Shown here piece by piece: positions 44,231 through 55,535 of a stretch of 64,000 nt of DNA. The first letter of the stretch is position 1. Each line of letters begins with the position of its first letter. Made by a program: the position numbers and the translations under genes. Below the pieces are notes generated by a model. It did not search any database. It was not told the DNA's origin and worked only from the letters and a program-made list of their open reading frames with translations. The DNA is from Campanula takesimana (Eukaryota; Streptophyta; Magnoliopsida; Asterales; Campanulaceae), in assembly GCA_026119855.1 (NCBI GenBank), contig JAOWBW010000595.1, positions 741,571-805,570 of the forward strand, in the 5' to 3' direction.

Positions 44231-45550
44231 TTGAATCTCCCCAACAAAAATACATCTAAGAGCATCATCAATCTCAACTCACATCGCAGCAAACCTTTAT
44301 AGACCAGCGAGTTCTGCAGACTTACCATATGACTTACCAGTTGACTGTACAATTGACTGTACAGTTGACTGTCCAGTTGTCCGCACAGTTGCACGAACAA
44401 GTTGCTTAGCACCAGCTGGATGCTTAACAACAAAAATACCAGAGCTTGATCAGAGCAGTGGCAAACAATCATTTTGTGTCACACATAATCACTTAGAGTT
44501 TATCCAGAATTCTCGGATTTATCTGCAAAAATGTTAGAAAGAGAGCATTTGCAGAATAGGAACAAGATGAGATGAGAGAAATGAAGCTAGAAAGCATGAA
44601 GAAGAAGATATACTAAATCATAATTCACAACCAGATTCGACAAGGAGGAAATATTAAGGGAGGACAGTGATTCTTCCTAAGAACTCGAGTAGGCCAAGGG
44701 GTAGGGAGAACTGAGAAACATTGAAGTACCCATTTGAATTCCAAACAACCAAGGATTTTGATTTTAAAATTCAAACTTTTTCCATGTTTTGTGATAAATT
44801 ATCCGTCCCAGAATTAAAACTTGCTAAATTCAACTGAATCCATTTAACCACAATGTACCACAATTTCCACCAACTACATAATGAAACTTGAACATCACGC
44901 CATTAGATTATCGTTAATCACATGAAAGCATTAAATCTGTAACAAGAAGAAGAACAGTTCAATTTGCTGATGGAAATACCAAGGGAGAAAAAAAAACTTA
45001 GAAAAAATTATGCCTAAACACACAAGTGAAGATTGTCTCAATTTTGGTGTGACATAGAATGGTCAACTCCGTTTATGACTCGGTCTCAACTCACAAGAAT
45101 TCAATGAGATTACACCTTCAATCATGTAGCTTTTAGAACACCCCCTTTTTAAAGGCATATCTCCAATGAATCTGTTACGGGAAGAGCTATTCACTCTCAC
45201 AATACAGTGTTACCCTTGATCTCAAGTTATGTATGAAAACACTTCAGCTTTTGCCTAAATGAGTAGTAACTGCAAAGATTGGAGGCAGCTTGTTCTTCCC
45301 GCAAGCTTAGATTTGATGCCCACTCCATGATAAACAACACGAAGGAATTAACAAGATAATTTTATTATCAAGTCAAGAAGGGTCTCACATTCAAGGGTCA
45401 AAACTCGGAGTCAAGGAACTAAAGAATACCAAGTGATCACAATAGACAATCGTGCAAATAGAATGTATGCAGACTTTTTTTTTTTAATTAGTGGTTACTG
45501 TAATATACAATTATACAGTTATGCAGTCAGTTGTCTGCACACTTGTGCAG
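44231..45550 (-). other. 3' non-coding interior of element E
   Basis: No env-like frame is supportable here. The region holds two clusters of ACAGT-NN-ACTGT-type dyads: about 44328-44402 (ACCAGTTGACTGTAC, ACAGTTGACTGTCC, CACAGTTGC) and about 45505-45565 (CAGTCAGTTGTCTGC). The remainder is AT-rich. Confidence 0.6.
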
Positions 45551-45928
45551 TCAACTGGTATCACACAGTCCGAGAGAAAATCTCTCGAAATCCAAAGCCT
45601 TGGTAAAGATATCAGCAAGTTGATCCGTTGTGCTTACATGTTCAAGAGTAATGATTTTTTGTTCAACGAGATCTCTAATAAAATGATCCATAATATCTAT
45701 GTGCTTGGTTAGGAGATGTTGTACCAGATTCTTGGCAATATTCTGGGAGCTTAAGCTATCACAAAATACAGTAAAGGTTTTACTTTTAAGATCATAATCC
45801 TTTATTATCTGGTTCATATTCAACAATTGAGTACAACAAGTAACATCTCCCATACATTCAGCATTAGATGGCCTATGAACCAAGAACCTAACATCTCTGC
45901 TTTCAAATTTTACCACTTTCTCTTGCAT
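45551..45928 (-). pseudogene. Copia RNase H C-terminal part, element E
   Basis: The frame has CDSLSSQNIAKNLVQHLLTK, then HIDIMDHFIRDLV and STTDQLADIFTKALDFERF, the conserved end of copia RNase H. The N-terminal half with the first catalytic residues is absent. It is joined directly to the pre-RT linker (45938), showing that RT was deleted. Confidence 0.85.
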
Positions 45929-45937
45929 GTCATTGAT

Positions 45938-46462
45938 TCAATTATTACCATTTAAGGTTTCTGACACACTATCATGCTTAAACTTAGCAACAAAACAACA
46001 AGAGCTTACCTGATGGTACGCGGATTTCATGCATACCAAACCGGCTAAATCCCGGTAATTTATTCGTTTTCCTCTTGTTTTCATTCCTTCATCCACTCCC
46101 CCAATGACCTGGGAAGTTAGATGATCTCCTTGTATGCTTGAAGCATCATCATTGCCTCTGCTTACCTGATCTTCCAAGATTTCAGAATCTGAACCAGAAT
46201 CTGCTGCTGTCTGACCATCTGACATGGCAGTTGACTGTTCATCTTGACTGTCAGTTGTCCTCACAGTTGGTGCATCTGCAGATTCTGTCATGGATTTAGG
46301 TTCAGATTCATCATTAATCCTTTCATGCTCCCAAGTGCAACCTGAAACATCATCCTCAACACAATTGACAATAAGATCAGGAGCATTATCAAAAATTGAG
46401 TTAAAACATGAATGATTTTCAACCAACTTGTAACAATGATCAGAGGATCTTACACCTTTCAA
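45938..46462 (-). pseudogene. Fused remnant: pre-integrase edge plus acidic linker, element E
   Basis: The frame begins KGVRSSDHCYKLVENHSCF (pre-integrase region). It passes at once into the acidic, Ser-rich linker that normally lies between integrase and RT (SQVIGGVDEGMKTRGKRINY, later SVSETLNGNN), where it stops. The integrase core is therefore deleted. Confidence 0.7.
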
Positions 46463-46562
46463 AACACATCTGTTTGAATCATCGAAGACATCACATATCT
46501 TCTTATCAACTTGACATGTAGATCATCATCACACAATTGGCTTATGCTAATTAGGTTTGCCT

Positions 46563-48094
46563 TTAACCCATCAACATGTAAGACATTATGCACGTTAGGC
46601 AAACATCAACATTCAGAGTACCTTTGCCAATTACCTCACCTTGAGCACCTCCACCAAAATTGACTTTTCCACCTTTAAAGGCTTCATAGTCTATGAGATG
46701 CTCACGAGCACCAGTCATATGGCGAGAACAGCCACTGTCGAAGTACCATCCTTCTTCCACACTACTCTTGAAGGAGGTAAGAGCCACTTTGCATTGCTGA
46801 GTGTCTTCTTTACCAGGCCTTTCTTACCTGCTGCTGTTGACTGGGCACTTGACTGGGCAACTGACTGTTAGATTGTTCCCACAGTTGTCTTGTCAAGTGG
46901 CCGCTGTTCTTCTCCAAGCCAAGTTCCTGTTTCAACTTGTAGCAAAATGGACGTATATGTCCAGGGGCAAAACAATGGTGACACACGTATCTCCTTTTTC
47001 TATTTCTTTTGTTTTTGTGAGGAGACACGTGATTAGCATTAAATTTCTCATTGTTTTTCGAAGTGCCCTCACCTTCCTTAACAAACACTGGATCTCCATA
47101 GCCTAAACCTGATTTTCCTTGGTTCCCCATGTCAGAACCTCTTCCAATTTAGCCTTGCCATTGTTAAGTTTATTGAGTGTGTTAGTTTCTTTTTCAAGAT
47201 TGCTTTTATACTTTTCACACCCATTGTCCTTTTTGGTAAGCATGACTTCAACCTAGCTATGGAGTCCTTTTGAGTATCACTTTCACTCGACAACCTCTCA
47301 TTCTCAGCCTTTAATTTCAGATTTTCAGAGGTGAGTTTTTCATTTACCTTCTTGAACTCCTTGAGTTGATCCATTCGTTTGGACCATTCTGCAAACAACT
47401 CAACGTATGTATTGTGGAGGTCCTCATACGTGGCACTATCCTCTTCTTCCTGTGAGGATTTTTCAGATTCACCTGCTGAAGTGGAGTTAAGACAGGTATA
47501 CACATTAGTACCATTTGAGCTGACAATTGTGATGACAGTTGACTGTTCATCTTCACTGTCAGATTCACAGTCAGATTCATTGTCAGAAAGGGAGGATTGT
47601 GATGATCGTAAAAATGACAGATTTGCTGTCTGATCGTCATCATCTGAATCACTTAAGGTTGCAGAAAAACTCATCCCTCTCTTTTTGAGTGTGTTAGCAC
47701 ACTCATTGGCATAGTGTCCGAATCCTAAACACGCTCTACATTGAACGGACTCAATAGATCTTTTGTTTTCAGAAAAATGATTTTTCACACCAGGGGTTAA
47801 TTCATAAATGGTTAAGACTCCAATAAGTTGGTTAAAACATAGAATCTCGATATCATAAAATTCCTCTACCAAAGAGATTATCATTTTGAATCTTTCTGGC
47901 AGGGATCTTAATATTTTGTGTACGAGTCTAGCATTAGAGATTGATTCCCCTAACACATATAACTCATTTGCAATATTTACCAATTTAGAAGAAAAATCTT
48001 TGATGGTTTCATATTCTTTCATTTTAAGATTTTCAAACACAATCATTAAAACCAAAAACTTGTTTTGTTCACAGTCCATAATGGCCACTTTCAA
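46563..48094 (-). pseudogene. gag: Sirevirus gag-protease, first copy
   Basis: Minus frames 48094-47132, 47130-46810 and 46787-46563. From the N-terminus: MKEYETIKDFSSKLVNIANE; zinc knuckle CRACLGFGHYANEC; acidic Ser-rich region; coiled coil (LTSENLKLKAENERLSSESD); basic stretch with CHHCFAPGHIRPFC; Gln-rich segment; protease active site WYFDSGCSRHMTG. The usual N-terminal half of gag is missing: only about 30 bases separate the primer site from the frame. Frameshifts near 47260, 47131 and 46805. Two knuckles are typical of Sirevirus gag. Confidence 0.85.
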
Positions 48095-48122
48095 AGATCG
48101 ATCTCAGTATGTCGAGACCAGG

Positions 48123-48133
48123 CTCTGGTGCCA
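48123..48133 (-). other. Primer binding site, first interior of E
   Basis: The minus strand reads TGGCACCAGAG beside the 5' LTR, identical to the site at 43349-43359. Confidence 0.8.
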
Positions 48134-48135
48134 AT

Positions 48136-48911
48136 TGAAAGAAATTAAGCGGCTAGGACTGTTTTCTGGGAATTGACCGACTGTGTGAACAACTGTGTAT
48201 TCAAACGTGCTAACAGTTGTCCATACAGTTGTCCTGTCAGTTGGCGACGACCAGAAACTCAGAACACAGAAACAAACGCAGCGGAAATTAAACTGATTAA
48301 ACACTTCAGCAAGAAATACCTTGCTGGAAAACTTTCATTACTAAAACTCTTTCAGAGTACAAAAGGATGAAAGAAACAAAAAACAATTAAAAGATCAAAA
48401 CCTATTCTATCTTGAATAGACTAAACATAAAAATACTTGAGTTCTTGATGAACAAGAACCTCAAGAAAAAACAAAAGACTCTCTTAAAATACTCTGTCAA
48501 TCCGTCTAAGTCAATGAAGGAGTTGGCTTGTATTTATACAAGGCTTGGCCGCTCCTTACACTCCAAGAAATCCTTCTTTCCATATGAGAGTCTTCCTAAA
48601 TAAAACACCTAAAAATACAAAATACTAACCAAAGATAAACATTAGTAGGTTAGTCAAGTAAATCAAAATAATAATAATTATCCTAAAATAAATATTCCTA
48701 AATAAACTATTCCTAAAATACAAAATACTAACCAAAGATAAACATTAGTAGGTTAGTCAAGTAAATCAAAATAATAATAATTATCCTAAAATAAACTATC
48801 CTAAATAATTACAACTAAATTCCTAAAATAATAAACTCTAAATATATACATTAATTAAATCAGAATCACAAAGATACAAAACTAAATATAAGAGTATTTC
48901 ATACTCTTTCA
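48136..48911 (-). repeat. 5' LTR of element E
   Basis: TGAAAGAGTATG...TCTTTCA ends on the minus strand. About 100 bases longer than the middle LTR because a segment including AACATTAGTAGGTTAGTCAA is present twice (about 48640 and 48740). Confidence 0.88.
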
Positions 48912-48959
48912 CAAGCATTTTGTGGTTCTAGCTTTTCTCACTTGTACATTCTTGAAATT

Positions 48960-49014
48960 CACTAAAATTGTTGTCTCTTTTAGAAATGGGGCAATCTTTT
49001 TGGAACGGAGGGAG
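48960..49014. repeat. Stowaway-like MITE, right-end fragment
   Basis: TGGAACGGAGGGAG followed by TA is a Stowaway right end. The left end is not visible because element E lies to the left. Confidence 0.55.
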
Positions 49015-49131
49015 TACTTTAACCGGGTAATGGTTGTTTTATTGAGTAATATCTTTGTGGTTCATCCTTAACTTTGTTGATTTTGTTAGTTTTACTGTTT
49101 AATTTATCAGTTAAGCTGCATCCATCTGTAT

Positions 49132-49700
49132 TGACGCAGCACGGAAGCGATAGAATTCGTGAGTAGCGCACTACACACAAGAGCCTTCAAGCGAAGCACC
49201 CTCAAACACGATAATCTTGGAATCCACCAAGAACAGATCTGGAGTCCACCAGAAAAAAGAATTGCAAAGCAATCAAATTTTATTGAATAATAATGTCTAA
49301 TTTTCGGAATACAACTTTAGGCTTATTTTATAGTGCCCATAAAACTTGAAAAACAATCCTAAATCTTCTAAAATTAATCCTAACCTATATGGTAACATAA
49401 TAGGACTCAAAAATAGCAAAAACACTCCTAATCCTACTCTAAAACCCACTTTAAATGACCTAGTAAAAATAATGACGAAATACTAATTAAAATCCTAATT
49501 AAACTGCTCAAAAACTAAAAATACGTAAACTGGACAAATCTGCCGCTACACCGAGCGGGCGCTTGCCTTGGCCCGAGCGGGCGCTCATTATGGCAGTAAG
49601 GTCAGCCGTCTGGATATTAATTCCAGGCGGGCGCTTGATGGAAAGCGAGCGGGCGACCGGTTGCGATGCTGGAAATCTCGCCTTGTCTGCTCCTACATCA
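49132..49700 (-). repeat. 3' LTR of element G
   Basis: The minus strand starts TGATGTAGGAGCAGAC and ends GTGCTGCGTCA. Four GC-rich repeats lie in U3 (plus-strand GAGCGGGCGC at about 49552 and 49576, GGCGGGCGC at about 49625, GAGCGGGCG at about 49648). Confidence 0.9.
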
Positions 49701-50618
49701 GTCACCTCTTCTTCAAAAGAACTCGTCCCCGAGTTCATCTCCGAAGCTTGGAAATTGCCGTCCCACTTGAACAAATACTTTGAATAGATCCGCTCCTTAA
49801 GCACAATTTGACGCAGAACGAACTTTTCAAAAAAAATAATCAAACCTTCAATATTTTTTCCTCGCACTGTTGCCTTTGAAACGGGATCTTCAACCAAGGA
49901 CAGAAAATTATTAGTAATTTTCTCTCCTTTGAAATCTTCATTCAATATTTGTAGATCCTGATCCGTGGATTTGACTGCCACTAAATCTTCTCCGATTGAA
50001 TCTGATTTTTTCTCTTCAATCGGATCGACGTGGTGGATATTTTCCTCGCGACTTTCTCTCCAGCAATAGTCTTGTTATTCTGCAACAACACCTCGAACTG
50101 AGCCCGACATCTTCTTTAGCACGTTCAAAAACAGCAGATCTGCGCGCTTCCAGTCTCTGAATTTTGGCAGTATAATGATCGGCTTTGTCAGCAAAAAATT
50201 TGGCTTCCATCCGATGTCGCTGCCTAAGCACTCGTTCCCTTGCTGCTCGATTCAGATCTCTGATTGATTTATATTTCTGCACACGTCGATCATGCTTGTC
50301 CGCTTCGTCGAGTTCTTCGTCCTCTAACGCTAGGAAATACTGTTCCTGTTGTCGAGCACGATCCAATCGAGATCGATTTCATAAATAACCTCGTCATCGA
50401 AACTGGAATCATCCCGATTTTTTGCCCCTTGTAACGGATCAACCCTGTCTCTCTCACCATGACAGTTGATTTTGTTGAGCGGCAACCAACGCTGCAATCT
50501 GCGTTGCCAAGGAATTGATAGCGGTGGTTACACCATCGATACCAGCCTTTATTGCCTGATCCCCCATTATACTTCAGTATGATGCAAAAGACAGGATATG
50601 GCCTGCTCTGATGCCAAC
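49701..50618 (-). pseudogene. Gag-like interior of element G
   Basis: The minus strand opens MGDQAIKAGIDGVTTAINSL about 50 bases inside the primer site, then stops after 38 codons. A shifted frame (about 50366-50016) continues with a highly charged coiled coil (LALEDEELDEADKHDRRVQK, RQRHRMEAKFFADKADHYT). A further frame (49981-49701) reads RIYSKYLFKWDGNFQASEMN and runs into the LTR. The ends resemble gag start and pol end of gypsy elements, so pol appears deleted. Assignment to gypsy is tentative. Confidence 0.6.
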
Positions 50619-51178
50619 TGACGCAGCACGGAAGCGATAGAATTCGTGAGTAGCGCACTACACACAAGAGCCTTCAAGCGAAGCACCCTCAAACACGATA
50701 ATCTTGGAATCCACCAAGAACAAGAGAAAATCTCTTAACAATTGCAAAGCAATCAAAATTTTATGTAATAAAGTCTAATTTTCGGAATACAACCTTAGGC
50801 CTATTTTATAGTGCCCATAAAACTTGAAAAACAATCCTAAATCTTCTAAAATTAATCCTAACCTATATGGTAACATAATAGACTCAAAAATAGCAAAAAC
50901 ACTCCTAATCCTACTCTAAAACCCACTTTAAATGACCTAGTAAAAATAATGACGAAAATACTAATTAAAATCCTAATTAAACTGCTCAAAAACTAAAAAT
51001 ACGTAAACTGGACAAATCTGCCGCTACACCGAGCGGGCGCTTGCCTTGGCCCGAGCGGGCGCTCATTATGGCAGTAAGGTCAGCCGTCTGGATATTAATT
51101 CCAGGCGGGCGCTTGATGGAAAGCGAGCGGGCGCCTGGTTGCGATGCTGGAAATCTCGCCTTGTCTGCTCCTACATCA
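50619..51178 (-). repeat. 5' LTR of element G
   Basis: Partner of 49132-49700 with the same U3 GAGCGGGCGC cluster (about 51031-51137). Confidence 0.9.
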
Positions 51179-51407
51179 TGTATTAAGTTAGTTCGACAAA
51201 ATTGCTAGATGAGATATTTTGGCTAAAATTATGTATTGATGCTCTAGTAACATTTTCGTAAGCTGACTTTTTAAAGGAATGGAAGTAGTTAATGTCAGGA
51301 AAAAGTGAAACTAATCTTATGAAAAGTTAGATAATTCAATATGAAGAGTTTGAAATCATTTAAAGATCCCAAAATGAAGGGAGGATGAACATTTGCTCTT
51401 TCTCAAG

Positions 51408-51668
51408 TCTCGCTCGCACTACCTGAATGGACAGACAGTCGCACACGGAATGCGCATTCATTCATGTAGGAGTATACTACTCCCTCTGTCCCTAAATGAG
51501 TGTCCATTTTCAAGAAATCTTTGTCCCTAAATGAGTGTCTTTTTTGAACATAACTGAAGCCCAACTTCATTCTTTCACTTTTGCAGGGGTTGGCAGTAAC
51601 CAACAAAGCAAATGCTTTAACAATAGTTCACGAAAATGTGGTGACAAAACCACCAAATTCACTTCAAA
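51408..51668 (+). other. Two possible internal exons, unidentified gene
   Basis: 51408-51465 lies between CTTTCTCAAG and GTAGGAGT. 51587-51668 lies between TTTTGCAG and GTAAGC; two frames of this second exon are open, one reading GLAVTNKANALTIVHENVV. A Stowaway left-end fragment (CTCCCTCTGTCCCTAAATGA, 51480-51560) sits in the intervening intron. Function unknown, and chance cannot be excluded. Confidence 0.25.
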
Positions 51669-52013
51669 GTAAGCAACTTATTTTTATTCCATCTGCTTTA
51701 ATTTGGGTATAGCATTTCTCAGTGCGATAATGATTTTGTTACTTCCGACATCATGGATATTAGATCATTTTGAGTTTGTGATTACTTCATGCGTCAACTG
51801 TGTATCAAATGACGCTAATGTTCCATAGTCCACTGGTATCCCATAAAAGACTTAAAAATTCCCGAGTTGACAGTTTTTTGAATATCTTAATTTGTCTTCA
51901 TAAATTGTCAATTTTTGCTGTTCAGTATTTTTTTTGACTCTCTATAGTTTCTTCTCGAAATATAAGTGAATTTATTAATCTACATTCTATAATTGGCCGA
52001 CTTTGAATAGAAA

Positions 52014-52757
52014 TCTATATATATATATATATATTAAAGTTGGCCAAAAGAGCTATGGTATTGACATGTGGACAAACAATGGAGAAAGCTTGCATTTGGA
52101 GAAGCCACATCAACAACATACTAATAAATAAGTGACTTTTCATTTCTTTTCATTAGCTAATACTATTAGCTAATAATAATAGTTACTAAAAAGGGTAACT
52201 ATAATAGTTAACTATTATAGTAACTATTACTATTATCAGTAATAGTTAACTATAATAGTTAACCATTATAGTTAACTATTACTCTTATTAGTAATAGTTA
52301 CTATTACAGTTAACTATATTAGTTAACTATTACTATTAATAGTATTAGTTAACAATATTTGTTACAATACAAGTTAAATATTACTATTAATAGTATTACT
52401 TAACTATAATAGTTACTATTATAGTTAACTATATTAGTTAACTATTATAGTTAACTATATTAGTTAACTATTACTATTAATAGTATTAGTTAACAATATT
52501 AGTTACGATACAAGTTAAATATTACTATTAATAGTATTAGTTAACTATAATAATTACTATATTAGTTAACTATTACTATTAATTGTATTAGTTAACTATA
52601 ATAGTTACTATATAGTTAATTATTAATATTAATAGTATTAGTTAACCGTAATAGTTACTTTATAAGTTATTTTTTACTATTAATAGTATTGGTTAACTAT
52701 AATAGGCTACATACATTAACTATTACTATTATTAGTGTTAGTTAATTATAATAATTA
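52014..52757 (+). mobile_element. Helitron 2 (3' end missing)
   Basis: It starts TC plus a TA run after an A (52014), followed by ATTAAAGTTGGCC, closely matching the 5' part of Helitron 1. The body is an array of near-palindromic units (AACTATTACTATTAATAGTA). The expected GC hairpin and CTAG are absent. At 52758 another Helitron terminus in reverse orientation begins. Confidence 0.75.
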
Positions 52758-52790
52758 CTAGTACTCCCACCCGTGCCGATGGCACGGTGA
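52758..52790 (-). mobile_element. Helitron 3' terminus, reverse orientation
   Basis: The minus strand reads CCGTGCCATCGGCACGG (hairpin, 52787-52771), then GTGGGAGTACTAG and T. The body must extend to higher coordinates; its TC end was not found. The hairpin sequence differs from that of the Helitrons at 30401 and 54563, so it is another family. Confidence 0.65.
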
Positions 52791-53059
52791 CAGTTTGGAC
52801 TCAATTAAAGTTTTCCAAAATTATTTTTGCAGAAAATGTTTTCACATTTCATTCTATACTTGAAAAACTAAACATATAAAAGCGTATTGCATAGATATTT
52901 AAGCATTTTAGCTAATATTTTTTTCTCAATAATAGTGTCTCTCTTGAATAAAAGGGTATAGCAAGGATATTTAATAATCTCATCATAATTCTCTAAAATA
53001 TGAAATCAAGCAACAATTCTCAATAAAAGATTAATTCTGCAAAAAATGTGTACATCATA

Positions 53060-53314
53060 CTCCCTCTGTCCCACCCGAAATAGGATTTTTGGGTTGGGCA
53101 CATGGATTAAGGAAAAAGTGTTAGTGGAGTAGGTGTTGTGAGTATGAAAATTAAAGTAGGAGAGAGAAAGTGGGGTAGAGAATAATGGGTGGAAAGTTGT
53201 TGTGAGTGTGAATGTGAGTTCCATTAAATAAAACACTTCCATATTTGGATTGTCCTAATTCGAATGGAACACCAAAAATAAAAATTTGTCCTAATTCGAG
53301 TGGGACATAGGGAG
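53060..53314. mobile_element. Stowaway-like MITE 12
   Basis: CTCCCTCTGTCCCACCCGAA and GAGTGGGACATAGGGAG are inverted and TA-flanked. Subfamily of 6645-6899. Confidence 0.8.
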
Positions 53315-53350
53315 TATACATTAGTGACTAAGTTTATATTGGTGCATTAC

Positions 53351-53479
53351 AGAACATGAGAAACATTGACACAAATATCAAACATCGGAACATCAAAAGA
53401 GGCACCAAGATTTTGAAGTCTCGGAAGCTATCTGCAGATACACCAAAGGATCCTCAGGCTATTTATTTACTTGATTAAG
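53351..53479 (+). other. Possible terminal exon of an unidentified gene
   Basis: After GGTGCATTACAG the frame NMRNIDTNIKHRNIKRGTKI, then LKSRKLSADTPKDPQAIYLL, runs open to TAA. The other two frames contain stops. Composition is basic and coding-like. It may belong with the candidates at 51408-51668, with Helitron 2 and MITE 12 in the introns. Family unknown. Confidence 0.3.
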
Positions 53480-54562
53480 GACCTTAGTTCTAAAACTTAA
53501 CCAACGCGCTGCAGCAAAGAGGAGCTTCTGTCAATTAGAATTACAGAAGTTCTTGAAATTTATGAATTTACAGTTTGTTGTCTCTGCCCGCATCACGTAT
53601 GTAGCTGTAAGAAGTTGCAATTATGGTGTCCACTTTATACCATCCAATTTATTTGGCCATTATCAGAATCAAGCAAATCAAAGAAGAAATTAAAATAAAC
53701 TCCCATCAGATCCAAATAAAAGTGCAGCAAAATAGTTTTGATGAATTTATAAATAGTGGAGGGTTTGTAGTTGCAGGAGCACATAATGTCATTCCATTAA
53801 GTGATTAGTTGAATGCAAGAGAAAAAGTTGGAACACATTGTTTATAAAGAAAATAGATTGAAAATTAGACTTGAGAAGAGTTGTGTGTATTTGTTAGCTT
53901 TGACAAATATAAAGGCATTGCATATATTTCAAACCAAACAAATTGATGCTCAAACTACTTTGTGCGTACCAGAATAGATACATATTCAATTTTCAGAATA
54001 GATTACCCAAAACGTGTAACAGTGGCGGAGCTAGAATTATTTTACAACGGGTGCAAGATTATTTTTATTTTCGAGTATCGTGATGAAATACCTAAATTTA
54101 ATTTGAAAAGGGCAAAAATATGATATAGTATATTTTTTTTCTTGATCTAAAGGGGGGGGGGGGTGGGAATACAATTTTTCATAGTAAAAATAATAAAAAT
54201 AAAAATTTACTAATGCTAATTTGATACAAAATGAAAAGCTAATGGGGGCAATTGCCCCCTTATCTATAGGCGTGGCTCCGCCTCTAACGTGTAATATGAA
54301 CAAAAATATTTAGATAGGTTGAAAAGGCAACAAAAATTATATTGTTTTAATTGTAAACACCAACATAGATGGAAACAATAAATTGAAGAAAGGACCACCA
54401 ACCAAACAAAGTGACTACGTAAACAAACTGATCCAATGAGAAGGCAGCACTCCAATACTAAAAACTCAATTAAATTGCAGAAATAAAATACTCCGCATTA
54501 GAAGTTTAGAACCCCGGAGAGACCAAATAAGTACGAATTTGGGAGGAGTGTTTAAAAATCCA
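53480..54562. other. Intergenic, no supported gene
   Basis: AT-rich DNA with a G run near 54152 and a short Ala/Gly-poor open frame (53623-53808) without recognisable features. Confidence 0.4.
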
Positions 54563-55535
54563 TCTATATTATAAAACATGGTGTTTTCCCATTTTGGGAG
54601 GAGATAGCAAACGACGGCGAGAAGGAAAAAAAAAACGACGGTAGAAAATTGGAAACCGTCAATTGAGAGCCCTTGGATAATTTTTGGAGAATTGATTTGG
54701 ACGGATGGAAAAAAAGAAGAAAAATATAGAAAAACACAAACCGTAGGATGGAGGCGGTTAAGGGTTAATCTCAGCCGCTCTTTATGTCATTTTAAGAGAC
54801 GGTTATAGTTGTATTTACCAAGTACCATAAGACGCTTTCTGAATTTTATAGCAAAGCTAATGCAAACCCCCAACAAAATAATATTATTAATAGTAATAGT
54901 TAACTATAATAGTTACTATATAGTTAATTATTAATATTAATAGTATTAGTTAACCATAATAGCAATTATTAGTCTATATAATAATAATTATTAATATAAT
55001 TATTATAATAAAATAATATTATTAATAGTAATAGTTAACTATAATAGTTACTATATAGTTAATTATTAATATTAATAGTATTAGTTAACCATAATAGTTA
55101 CTTTATAAGTTATTTTTTACTATTAATAGTATTGGTTAACTATAATAGGCTACATACATTAACTATTACTATTATTAGTGTTAGTTAATTATAATAATAT
55201 TATATAAGTTAGATTATTAATTTTTAATATTAATTAATCATAATAGTTACTATATCAATTAACTATTACTATTAATAATATTATTTTATTATAATAATTA
55301 TATTAATAATTATTATTATATAGACTAATAATTGCTATTAATATATATATTAACTATTACAATCAATGGTATTAATTAATTATAATAGTTATTATAATAA
55401 TAGTAATCATATAGATTAATTTTTATTATTAATAGTATTAATTAAAATGATGATTACTATATTAGTTAACTATAGTTAAAATATTTTTTAAGACATAGTA
55501 TTGGTTTTCCGTGCAGAGCACGGGTTACCCGCTAG
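54563..55535 (+). mobile_element. Helitron 3 (non-autonomous)
   Basis: It starts A/TCTATATTATAAAACATGG and ends CCGTGCAGAGCACGGGTTAC then CCGCTAG/T (hairpin 55509-55523, CTAG 55532-55535). The last 600 bases are AT-rich near-palindromic units shared with Helitrons 1 and 2. The first 300 bases differ from those of 1 and 2, so it shares only its 3' module with them. Confidence 0.82.

Larger units (their letters stand above)
41951..48911 (-). mobile_element. Sirevirus-like Ty1-copia element E in LTR-interior-LTR-interior arrangement
   Basis: Minus-strand order: LTR 48911-48136, interior 48135-44035 (gag, protease, short linker, RNase H end, polypurine tracts), LTR 44034-43362, then a second partial interior 43361-41951 (primer site, gag) cut off by element C. 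The shared middle LTR implies unequal recombination between LTRs or of a tandem pair. Integrase and RT are deleted. The two gag copies are nearly identical, so the event is recent. Confidence 0.87.
49132..51178 (-). mobile_element. Small non-autonomous LTR retrotransposon G with gag-like ORF
   Basis: LTRs 49132-49700 and 50619-51178 are bounded by the perfect 5-base duplication TGTAT (49127-49131 and 51179-51183). On the minus strand the 5' LTR is the right-hand one, followed by primer site TGGCATCAGAGCAGG. The interior is only 918 bases with one short gag-like region and no pol. The LTRs are nearly identical apart from a roughly 40-base block near their 3' (minus) end. It appears recently inserted. 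Confidence 0.9.

Noticed and set aside
44032..44472. A 146-codon minus-strand frame with a hydrophobic start, considered as an env-like protein of element E
   Set aside because: It overlaps the polypurine tract cluster and dyad repeats; the repeated Gln-Leu-Tyr-Ser pattern is generated by the ACAGTTGACTGT motif.
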